From positions 1-5,512 of the forward strand of contig PLSG01000240.1 in NCBI GenBank assembly GCA_003164155.1: a stretch of 5,512 nucleotides of DNA, read 5' to 3'. Under the pieces are notes generated by a model, which did not search any database, was not told where the DNA came from, and worked only from the letters and a program-made list of their open reading frames with translations. Every line of letters begins with the position of its first letter. Position 1 is the stretch's first letter. The position numbers and the translations under genes are program-made. Source of the DNA: Parachlamydiaceae bacterium (GTDB lineage: Bacteria > Chlamydiota > Chlamydiia > Chlamydiales > Parachlamydiaceae). Positions 1 through 5,512 of this stretch are shown here, piece after piece.

Positions 1-364
1 CGTGGTGATTTTGCACACCTACCTGCAAGCTTTTGATTCCGGAGGGGCCCCTTTAAACGCTGTGCAGATGGCCAGTAAATGGGGCATTCCTGTGGATATT
101 ACTCGCGAGATTATCGCCAGATTTCAGAAGGAAGGGCTCTTGGCTCAAATTGCCATCGAGGATTCGGCAACTGAAGGATTTCAGCTGATGCGCGATGTGC
201 GCTCTATGACCATCAAAAACATTTGCGCCATAACCGATCTACACGCAGATTTTCAGATACCAATCAAGGACGCTCCCTTTGTAAAACGGGTGATAGAAGC
301 TTTTAAGACACTCGATCAAAAAGTCTGGAAATCCGAGGCCAATATCTCTTTGGAACGCCTTTAA
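1..364 (+). CDS. YihY/BrkB-family membrane protein, C-terminal winged-helix tail (5'-partial)
   Basis: The frame is open to the left edge and ends at TAA 362-364. The GTG at base 2 has no visible upstream context, so I treat the gene as truncated by the window rather than starting there. The visible 120 residues are soluble and have no membrane segment. Residues 1-14 form a helix, about 18-28 a second helix, and about 30-47 a recognition-type helix ending in KEGLL. Residues 59-66 look like a wing, followed by a helix near 68-79 and a C-terminal amphipathic helix from about 91 to 110. This pattern (helix-turn-helix, a 'xxGLL' end, a wing with FQLMRD, then 'MTIKNI') matches the winged-helix extension found after the six-helix membrane domain in many YihY/BrkB proteins (formerly called RNase BN, a name not supported for this family). 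The membrane domain would lie left of the window. The main alternative is an Rrf2-type regulator, but the glycine-rich wing and cysteine cluster of that family are absent. The cellular role of YihY proteins is poorly defined. Confidence 0.6.
   Translation, partial: VVILHTYLQAFDSGGAPLNAVQMASKWGIPVDITREIIARFQKEGLLAQIAIEDSATEGFQLMRDVRSMTIKNICAITDLHADFQIPIKDAPFVKRVIEAFKTLDQKVWKSEANISLERL
361..364. other. Interlocked stop codons of the convergent genes (TTAA)
   Basis: The plus-strand gene stops with TAA at 362-364 and the minus-strand gene stops with TAA read from 363 down to 361. The palindrome TTAA therefore serves as both stops and the genes overlap by four bases. There is no intergenic space, and I see no G+C-rich hairpin followed by a T run within about 60 bases on either side. 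If terminators exist they lie inside the opposing coding sequence or work by another mechanism. Confidence 0.9.
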
Positions 365-3300
365 AAGCGCAAGTTATTTTTGTCCAGATCCTCAGTGGGC
401 AAAATAATCGTGAATTCAGTGAAAACGCCTTCTTCCGAAAGAAAGCTTAAGTTGCCTTGATGCTGTTGGGAGATGATATTATAGCTAAGAGACAATCCCA
501 ATCCTATGCCTGATCCCGAGTTTTTGGTAGTGAAAAAAGGATTGAATACTTGATTTTTGAGGACCTCGGGAATACCTGTGCCGTTATCGCGGATGCTAAT
601 CTCCACTTGATAGCCCAGCTGGCGCGTTTTAACCGAAAGCGTGGGCACGAAAGATGTCGCACTGGACTGTTTTTTTTTCAGCATAGCGCTATAGGCATTG
701 TCTAGTAAATTATGTAGGACGCGCCCTATATCTTCACGACTGAGGTCTATATTTTGAATGGAAAGGTCATAGTCTGCGTCGATTTGCACTTCGAATAAAG
801 GATTTTGGGTGAGCATTTTTTTCTGAAATTCAGATATGCTTTGCTCTAAGAAGTGGTTTAGAGGCGTCGGCATCTTGGATGTTTGTTTTGTCGCAAGTTC
901 TGACATTTTCTTGACGATATCATCTGCGCGCAGTCCCTGATCTTGAATTGCCTGGTTATTAGTTTTTAAATCCTGAAGATACTCATAATTTTCTTTCCAA
1001 TCATCTTGGGAAATGACTTTCTCATTTCTATGCATAAACTCATCCATTTGGCGTATCAGATTTTGTGAGAGTTCGGAGAAATTGATTACAAAGTTCAGCG
1101 GATTTTTTATTTCATGTGCCATACCTGCGGTAAGCAGGCCTAAAGAAGCCATTTTTTCTTGCTGGACGAGTTGATTTTGCATAGTTCTCAATTGTTGCAA
1201 AGCGCGTTCTAGTTCTTGATTTTTCTCTTTTAAGGCCAAAGTGCGCTCCTCAACTTTTTCTTCCAAATTGCCGTAAAAAAGGGCATTTTCGATTGAAATG
1301 GCCATTTGTGAAGATAGCAAGCTCAATATACGCAGGCGCTCGGGACTGAAAGCATCCTTGCATATTTTATTTTCCAAGTACACTATACCAGTGAGTTTGC
1401 CTTGGTGGATTAAAGGCATGCAAAGAATGGACTGTGGATGATGCGCCATCACATAAGGATCTTGAGAGAAGTTGCCTTCTCTGGTAGCATCGTTGAGGAC
1501 TAGGATTTGTTTGCTGTTTTGCACGTAGTATGCTGCAGCCAGGCAGATTTCATTGTGTTTTTCCTCTATATAAGTTGGCTTGATGGGGCTAGTGCCCTCC
1601 GCTCCCAGCTTGGCTTCACCGTAGATAATCAGGCTTTTTTGCTTGACCAATAGAAGGTAAGCTTGGTCGGCGCCGGCATTTACCACGAGGATATGCATGA
1701 GTTTGGCCACCAGCTTATCTAATACGATTTCGCCTGAAATAGTTTGGGCTGCCTGGATGATGGCTTTAATGTCATAATCTATATTGCTGGAGAATGTGGT
1801 GAGGGAAGTTGATTTTGTGGCCGCCGTTCCCTCCTTAAAGGACGCTGTGATATCTTGGAAAGGCGTCAGCAAGTTGCTGTATTTGACTTTTAATTGTCTG
1901 AGTTTTGCATGGGCGCCCCAACGCTCATATGTCGAATAGGCCGCATGTAGATGGAAAGCCTCTTGTGGCTTTTGGCCTTGCTCCAAATAGAAGGCGGCGG
2001 TCAGTTCGTATCCTAAGGCTTCTTCGTGTAAAAATCCCTGTTTATTGGCCTCAGCAATGGCTTGGCTGTATAAGGCGATGGCTTCAGCTTTTCTTTTTTC
2101 AATGCGGCATTTTTCGGCCAAGAGCAATAGATATTTATGTAAAAACGTCTCAGGGCACGTCTGGGAGAATTTTTTGATTTTTTTAAGATATTTGGCCAAC
2201 ATTTTTTTGCACAGCAAGCGCTGAGGGGGATCTTGCTCAAAGTAGAGCGCAGTGAGGGAGAGGGGATAGTACAAATAGTAGAGCACCCACTGGGGATTGG
2301 GAGGCACGGCCATATCTTCTTTGGGGGATACAGTTGCCGCTATGTCGATGCTAGCTCGATATTCCCCATGCATATAGAGTAGAAATAACCTCCAGAATAA
2401 ATAATACAAGTGCGCCACCGCAATTTGTCCTTGCGGATTTTTTATTTGAAGCATCTTTTCCAATTCTGCAGGACGAGGATCTGTCGGATTATTAGTCAAG
2501 CCGCGCAAGGCTTTACACGTTTCAAATATGGTGAGGGTAATAAATCCAGCCGCTATGGCTCTATATTTTTTAGCTTGCAAGACATTCTTCTCGATTTCCT
2601 GATATGCCAGGCTGAGATTTTCTCCTTTGAGCAGAAGTAAAAGTGAGGTGTAATATAGGCAGGCGGCGGCATAGGCCACAAGACCCGCTTCGGCACATTC
2701 GCTTTCTACCATTTTGAGATGGGGGATGGCAATTTTTAAATGCTTTAGCCATGTATTGGTGAGCGCCCAGTAAACGAGCTGCGTTTGAGCCGTGGTGGCA
2801 GATTTAGGGAATCTGCCCAAGGCCTCCAAACAGATGGCGCTGATCTTAATGCCTTTTAGAGAATTGTCAAATCTTCCGCTTACGATGAGTGAGGCATAGC
2901 ATTGCAAGACGTGGCATCCATAGGGCGCCATACCGTATTTGAAGGTGAAATTAACTGTCTTGAGAATGATATAAGTAAAGGCGATCGCATTCATGTTATA
3001 GCTAGTATAGGCTAGGGCGCTGTATATGCTGCCGATAGTCAGCGTGGCTTCTTCTTTGGCCAAGGGCATTTTGAGGATGCTTTTGAGCCCCGTGATGCAT
3101 AACCTAGCTTCTAATTGCATGCGTTCGAAAAATTCGTCCCTTTTGGTGGGTTGCGCCTTTAGATTAATATTAAACAGCCGCAAAGCCTCTACGCCACATT
3201 GATATGATTCGTAAATTTTAGCTTGCTGGCCGTAAAAGACGATTTTTAAGATATAAATGCGCCCCTTTTCTTGGGCAGTTTTAGCATGGAGAATAGTAAA

Positions 3301-5512
3301 ATCTAAAGTTCCTTGGGCGATTTCTTCTAGGCCTGTTATGTTTTGGCAGATGCCTAAATTTTCATGTAAGCTTAGGCACAGTTCGTATTGCGCCTCCCAG
3401 CTGTCTTTGTGCAATAGGCTCAGCCCATTTTGAAAATATTGCAGGGCAGGGGTAAAAGCCGATGAGTCCATGGCCTTTTTGCCGGCGGCCAGGTTTAAGT
3501 ATGCCAGCTCACTTCTTTCTTCCGGGGTATCGATGAGTTCCAGCCCATAATTGAGGTGGTTGACGATGCCGATAATCATCTCATTTCGCATTTCTGGTGG
3601 AGTGCCTTGCAGCAAAATGCGTCCAATATGCAGATGCTGATGGGGGCGCTCGGCTTGAGGAGTGAGCTCATAAGCGGCCTGTTGTATGCGGTCATGTTGA
3701 AAAGAATAGACGATGACGGCATCGAGAGCGATATGTATATCTTCGTTGACGTCAAAGGTGTAGGGAGTTTGTTTGAGGATGATGAGCTCTGCCTTAACTG
3801 CTGGCCAAAGCTGCGCCGCGGCTTGGGAGGGAGAGATGCGATGGATGCGCGCTATAGCTTGCAATTCAAAAGTATTGCCAATGGCTGCGGCGGTTTTCAA
3901 AAGCTCTTGCGTGGAAACCTCAAGGTCAAATATTTTAGTGGTCATAAGGTCGGCCACATTGTCTGAGACTTGGACCCCTTCTATGGCTTTGAGATTCCCC
4001 ATCCAGCACTGCTTCTCAGTGTCAAAGTTCAGCAGACTATCTTGATACAAGCGTTTGAGAAATTGAATTGCAAAAAATGGATTTCCCTTTGTTTTGTTAA
4101 AGACTATGCGAGACAATGCGGCTATTTGTTCGCGCGTATTGTGAAAGGCATCGCTGATAAAGTCTTGCATTGCCTCTAAAGTCAGAGGTTTTATATCCAG
4201 CGTCTCGACGCAACCACCAGATTTTTGGATATTATCGAGGGTTAGCCTAAACAGATGCAAGGGAGTCATTTCATTGTCCCGATAGGCGCAAATGATCAGC
4301 AGGTATTGATGTGAAATATCGCTCATAAAGATCTCAAGGAGCTTTAAGGAGGAGATATCGGCCCATTGCACATCATCGAGGAAAAGTACCAACGGGCTTT
4401 CCTCTTGTAAAAAAGCTTCGATGAAATTCGAAAAGGTGAAGTTAAAGCGGGTTTCTGCGCTGCGCTCATCCAGCTTGGGGATGGGGGGCTGATCTCCTAT
4501 GATCAATTTGATATCGGGTATGACGTCGATAATCACTTGACCATTGGCACCCAAGGCCTTTAATAGACGTCTTTTCCACTCTTTTAATTCTAGCTCAGCT
4601 TTGGCCAGCAGCTGCTGAACTAAACCTTCAAAGGCTTGAATGATCGCACTGTAGGGAATGTTTTTTTTAAACTGGTCGAATTTGCCTTGGAGAAAAAGCC
4701 CTTGCTTTTCCACGATCGATTTTTGGATTTCGTTGACTAAACTGGATTTGCCAATGCCGGCATACCCTTTTACTTCAAGCAAGTGGGCCTGCCCTGTACA
4801 GCAGTGCTCGAAGACGTTAAGTAGGGCTTGCAGCTCCTTCTCTCGGCCATAGAGCTTTTGCGGAATCTGAAACTGATCGTAGATGTCATTTAAGCCAGGA
4901 GAGAAAAAAGCTATGGATCCTTTTTTATCGAGTTGTCTTTGACATTCTTCTAAATCGTTTTTTAGCCCATAAGCGCTACGATAGCGATCTTCTGCGCTCT
5001 TTTCCAGGCATTTCATGATGATGGCTGAAATGCTCTGGGGTATCGATGGCAAGACCTCATGCGGTGGTTTGGCGGCTTTGGCAATGTGCTGATGCATGAT
5101 CTCGAGGAAATCGCTTGAGATGAAGGGGAGCTGGGATGTAGCCATTTCATATAAGGTGACGCCTAGGGAATAGATATCAGTGCGGTAATCGATAGCGCGG
5201 TTCATCCGGCCTGTTTGCTCGGGGGATATGTAAGCTAAGGTGCCTTCCAATACATTGAGATTAGCTATTTGCTGCACTTCGCGCGAAAGAATCGTGGCAA
5301 TGCCAAAGTCAATAATCTTTGTCTGTCTTTTTTGCAGGTTTACGATGATGTTTTGGGGTTTGATATCCTTGTGAATGACATGGCTGTGATGAATTTCGCC
5401 CACTCCCTGCGCTAGGGCTATGCCAAGCGATAGAAAGGTCTGAAGATCTATTTGTTTGGATTGAACGAGGGTGGATAAGGGACTCCCGTCGATGTCTTCC
5501 ATGGCGATCATC
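361..5512 (-). CDS. HstK-type trifunctional Ser/Thr kinase / ATPase / sensor histidine kinase (5'-partial)
   Basis: One uninterrupted frame of 1716 visible residues ends at TAA (361-363). It is open to the right edge, and its first visible residues (MIAMEDIDG) match the kinase hinge, so about 80-95 N-terminal residues carrying the glycine loop and ATP-binding lysine are missing. The Met at the edge is not the true start. Visible domain order: Ser/Thr kinase C-lobe (1-190), linker with the family signature QIPQKLYGRE (215-224), P-loop ATPase (about 217-620), TPR-like helices (about 621-1218), GAF (about 1262-1412), coiled coil (1413-1453), HisKA (about 1454-1552, phospho-acceptor His1466) and HATPase_c (about 1591-1706). 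All catalytic motifs that fall inside the window are present. No signal peptide or convincing membrane span is seen, so a cytoplasmic protein is inferred. The architecture matches the trifunctional kinases known as the HstK family in Anabaena PCC 7120. Full length would be near 1800 residues, usual for the family. Input signal and phosphorylation targets cannot be read from the sequence. Confidence 0.95.
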   Translation of the reverse strand, partial: MIAMEDIDGSPLSTLVQSKQIDLQTFLSLGIALAQGVGEIHHSHVIHKDIKPQNIIVNLQKRQTKIIDFGIATILSREVQQIANLNVLEGTLAYISPEQTGRMNRAIDYRTDIYSLGVTLYEMATSQLPFISSDFLEIMHQHIAKAAKPPHEVLPSIPQSISAIIMKCLEKSAEDRYRSAYGLKNDLEECQRQLDKKGSIAFFSPGLNDIYDQFQIPQKLYGREKELQALLNVFEHCCTGQAHLLEVKGYAGIGKSSLVNEIQKSIVEKQGLFLQGKFDQFKKNIPYSAIIQAFEGLVQQLLAKAELELKEWKRRLLKALGANGQVIIDVIPDIKLIIGDQPPIPKLDERSAETRFNFTFSNFIEAFLQEESPLVLFLDDVQWADISSLKLLEIFMSDISHQYLLIICAYRDNEMTPLHLFRLTLDNIQKSGGCVETLDIKPLTLEAMQDFISDAFHNTREQIAALSRIVFNKTKGNPFFAIQFLKRLYQDSLLNFDTEKQCWMGNLKAIEGVQVSDNVADLMTTKIFDLEVSTQELLKTAAAIGNTFELQAIARIHRISPSQAAAQLWPAVKAELIILKQTPYTFDVNEDIHIALDAVIVYSFQHDRIQQAAYELTPQAERPHQHLHIGRILLQGTPPEMRNEMIIGIVNHLNYGLELIDTPEERSELAYLNLAAGKKAMDSSAFTPALQYFQNGLSLLHKDSWEAQYELCLSLHENLGICQNITGLEEIAQGTLDFTILHAKTAQEKGRIYILKIVFYGQQAKIYESYQCGVEALRLFNINLKAQPTKRDEFFERMQLEARLCITGLKSILKMPLAKEEATLTIGSIYSALAYTSYNMNAIAFTYIILKTVNFTFKYGMAPYGCHVLQCYASLIVSGRFDNSLKGIKISAICLEALGRFPKSATTAQTQLVYWALTNTWLKHLKIAIPHLKMVESECAEAGLVAYAAACLYYTSLLLLLKGENLSLAYQEIEKNVLQAKKYRAIAAGFITLTIFETCKALRGLTNNPTDPRPAELEKMLQIKNPQGQIAVAHLYYLFWRLFLLYMHGEYRASIDIAATVSPKEDMAVPPNPQWVLYYLYYPLSLTALYFEQDPPQRLLCKKMLAKYLKKIKKFSQTCPETFLHKYLLLLAEKCRIEKRKAEAIALYSQAIAEANKQGFLHEEALGYELTAAFYLEQGQKPQEAFHLHAAYSTYERWGAHAKLRQLKVKYSNLLTPFQDITASFKEGTAATKSTSLTTFSSNIDYDIKAIIQAAQTISGEIVLDKLVAKLMHILVVNAGADQAYLLLVKQKSLIIYGEAKLGAEGTSPIKPTYIEEKHNEICLAAAYYVQNSKQILVLNDATREGNFSQDPYVMAHHPQSILCMPLIHQGKLTGIVYLENKICKDAFSPERLRILSLLSSQMAISIENALFYGNLEEKVEERTLALKEKNQELERALQQLRTMQNQLVQQEKMASLGLLTAGMAHEIKNPLNFVINFSELSQNLIRQMDEFMHRNEKVISQDDWKENYEYLQDLKTNNQAIQDQGLRADDIVKKMSELATKQTSKMPTPLNHFLEQSISEFQKKMLTQNPLFEVQIDADYDLSIQNIDLSREDIGRVLHNLLDNAYSAMLKKKQSSATSFVPTLSVKTRQLGYQVEISIRDNGTGIPEVLKNQVFNPFFTTKNSGSGIGLGLSLSYNIISQQHQGNLSFLSEEGVFTEFTIILPTEDLDKNNLRF
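394..741 (-). other. Protein domain: HATPase_c catalytic ATP-binding domain of the histidine kinase
   Basis: Residues about 1591-1706. The N-box VLHNLLDNAYSAM (1598-1610) includes Asn1601 and Asn1605. The G1 box is RDNGTGIP (1641-1648) with Asp1642, the F-box is NPFFTTK (1657-1663), and the G2 box is GSGIGLGLS (1666-1674). The order and all key residues are those of an active GHKL-type kinase, and the protein ends about ten residues after the last strand. The coding strand has a run of nine A within the loop between the N and G1 boxes. Confidence 0.95.
856..1152 (-). other. Protein domain: HisKA dimerisation and phospho-acceptor domain
   Basis: Residues about 1454-1552. The H-box MASLGLLTAGMAHEIKNPLN (1454-1473) holds the phospho-acceptor His1466 (codon at 1114-1116) with the usual Glu1467 and Pro1471. 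The second helix carries the X-box-like RADDIVKKMSELA (1528-1540). About 62 residues separate His1466 from RADD, noticeably longer than in a standard HisKA hairpin. This fits the subclass with an HEIKNPLNFV(I/N)NFSELS-type first helix and an extended hairpin. Autophosphorylation on His1466 followed by transfer to an unseen receiver domain is the expected reaction. Confidence 0.92.
1153..1275 (-). other. Protein domain: signalling coiled coil
   Basis: Residues 1413-1453 are dense in Glu, Lys, Gln and Leu with heptad-like spacing (for example KVEERTLALKEKNQEL at 1419-1434), between the last GAF helix and the HisKA helix. Such connectors transmit the GAF state to the histidine kinase dimer and hold two protomers in parallel. 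Dimerisation is inferred from the family and not shown directly. Confidence 0.75.
1276..1728 (-). other. Protein domain: GAF sensor
   Basis: Residues about 1262-1412, between the helical scaffold and the histidine kinase. The opening helix LDKLVAKLMHILVVNAGADQ leads to the strand AYLLLV (1284-1289). Later come the strand ILVLNDA (1336-1342), SILCMPLIHQGKLTGIVYLE (1361-1380) and the closing helix FSPERLRILSLLSSQMAISI (1388-1407), which runs straight into the coiled coil. This is the GAF order found in HstK-type kinases. GAF domains bind small ligands or mediate dimerisation. Cys1364 sits in the core strand, but no chromophore-binding signature is recognisable, so the ligand is unknown. Confidence 0.88.
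1858..3651 (-). other. Protein domain: TPR-like helical repeat scaffold
   Basis: Residues about 621-1218 are almost entirely amphipathic helices. TPR-like pairs are clearest at the two ends. One is around 666-700, with AGKKAMDSSAFTPALQYF. The other is at 1129-1197, where EAIALYSQAIAEANKQGF is followed by HEEALGYELTAAFYLEQG and a terminal RWGAHAKLRQL (1197-1207), a family-typical close of the array. The centre (about 820-1100) is degenerate and rich in Tyr, Leu and Trp, and individual repeats cannot be assigned by eye. By analogy with MalT and other STAND proteins this block probably senses a ligand or binds a partner protein, but no ligand can be named. Confidence 0.75.
3652..4863 (-). other. 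Protein domain: AAA_16/STAND-like P-loop ATPase
   Basis: Residues about 217-620. The entry motif LYGREKEL (220-227) leads to a Walker A of the form GxxGxGKS at 249-256, with Lys255. A family-typical GKFDQF (276-281) follows. Walker B is LVLFLDDVQWAD (374-385), with Asp379 and Asp380 as the acidic pair. A sensor-like strand IICAYRDNE (406-414) and a GNPFF motif (476-480) follow, as in MalT/LuxR-type STAND regulators. The segment ends with FQHDRIQQAAY (604-614), a conserved winged-helix-end motif of these predicted ATPases (COG3899 type). STAND ATPases generally act as nucleotide-dependent switches that oligomerise on signal binding. That this one gates the neighbouring kinases is inference. 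Confidence 0.9.
4942..5512 (-). other. Protein domain: Ser/Thr protein kinase, C-lobe (N-lobe off window)
   Basis: Residues 1-190 of the visible protein. The hinge MEDIDG is at 4-9 and the catalytic loop HKDIKPQN at 47-54, with Asp49 as predicted catalytic base, Lys51 and Asn54. The metal-binding DFG is Asp68-Gly70. The activation segment ends in YISPEQTGRMNR (94-105), a variant of the APE motif characteristic of these kinase-ATPase fusions. The helix F motif DYRTDIYSLG (108-117) has the structural Asp112, and Arg176 in the EDRYRS stretch is the conserved subdomain XI arginine. Everything needed for catalysis that lies in the C-lobe is present. The N-lobe lysine and glutamate cannot be assessed. 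The domain is Hanks-type (eukaryote-like) and probably phosphorylates Ser/Thr on itself or on partners. Confidence 0.95.

Noticed and set aside
1..364. Rrf2-family transcription regulator as the identity of the left gene
   Set aside because: The winged-helix layout is similar, but the glycine-rich wing and the cysteine ligands of Fe-S Rrf2 proteins are missing. The frame is also open to the window edge, which fits the tail of a longer YihY-type protein better. It remains a possible alternative.
300..430. Rho-independent terminator at the gene junction
   Set aside because: The only T-rich stretch after the plus-strand stop (371-379) is not preceded by a stable G+C-rich inverted repeat. On the minus strand no hairpin with a T run follows the stop either.
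1276..1728. Bilin-binding (phytochrome or cyanobacteriochrome) GAF domain because of Cys1364
   Set aside because: The cysteine lies in the SILCMPL core strand common to GAF domains of this kinase family. The chromophore-attachment context and conserved His of bilin GAFs are not visible.
2239..2409. Transmembrane segments in the kinase protein
   Set aside because: The hydrophobic stretches contain many Tyr and are interrupted by Arg or Pro. They sit within a continuous TPR-like array between soluble domains, so membrane insertion is unlikely.
2981..2988. GCGATCGC, the cyanobacterial HIP1 octamer
   Set aside because: Only one copy was found in 5.5 kb and it lies within coding sequence. HIP1-rich cyanobacterial genomes usually show several in such a span, so it does not support a cyanobacterial origin.
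3556..3966. Plus-strand open frame of 136 codons opposite the kinase gene
   Set aside because: It lies wholly antisense to the ATPase/TPR coding region, whose family motifs are unambiguous. It has no recognisable domain and its composition is that of a shadow frame. The other short overlapping frames at 1905-2177, 2013-2240, 2410-2640, 2570-2752, 3773-4045, 3970-4179 and 4658-4852 were rejected for the same reason.

Overview
The window holds the 3' parts of two convergent bacterial protein genes and almost no non-coding DNA. Base composition is mid-range (about 45% G+C by eye), the long reading frame is intact, and the domain types are bacterial signalling and envelope modules. The organism is therefore a bacterium, but I cannot place it from these two genes. 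The large kinase family is best known from cyanobacteria (HstK-type kinases of Anabaena/Nostoc PCC 7120) and also occurs in other phyla. Only one copy of the cyanobacterial HIP1 octamer is visible, which argues against a HIP1-rich cyanobacterium. An environmental chlamydia or another non-cyanobacterial Gram-negative is a possible guess, with low confidence. Layout: bases 1-364 (+ strand) are the C-terminal end of a gene whose start lies left of the window. Its roughly 120 visible residues look like the winged-helix tail found on many YihY/BrkB-family inner-membrane proteins. Bases 361-5512 (- strand) are one giant gene that runs off the right edge. It encodes at least 1716 residues of a multidomain signalling protein: Ser/Thr protein kinase (C-lobe only; the N-lobe is off the window), a P-loop ATPase of the AAA_16/STAND-like type, about 600 residues of TPR-like helices, a GAF sensor domain, a coiled coil, and a complete histidine kinase (HisKA plus HATPase_c). 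The two genes meet tail to tail, and their stop codons interlock in the four-base palindrome TTAA at 361-364. How it works together: the kinase protein appears cytoplasmic and self-contained. It has three predicted ATP-binding sites, with the ATPase/TPR block likely acting as a nucleotide-dependent switch and docking scaffold between an N-terminal Ser/Thr kinase output (or input) and a C-terminal phosphorelay output. No receiver domain or response regulator is present in the window, so its partner is unknown. Nothing links the YihY-like gene functionally to the kinase; convergent genes are not co-transcribed. The main points for a second look are the three-ATP-site architecture, the A9 and A8 tracts that could cause slippage, the interlocked stop codons and the long helical hairpin of the histidine kinase.
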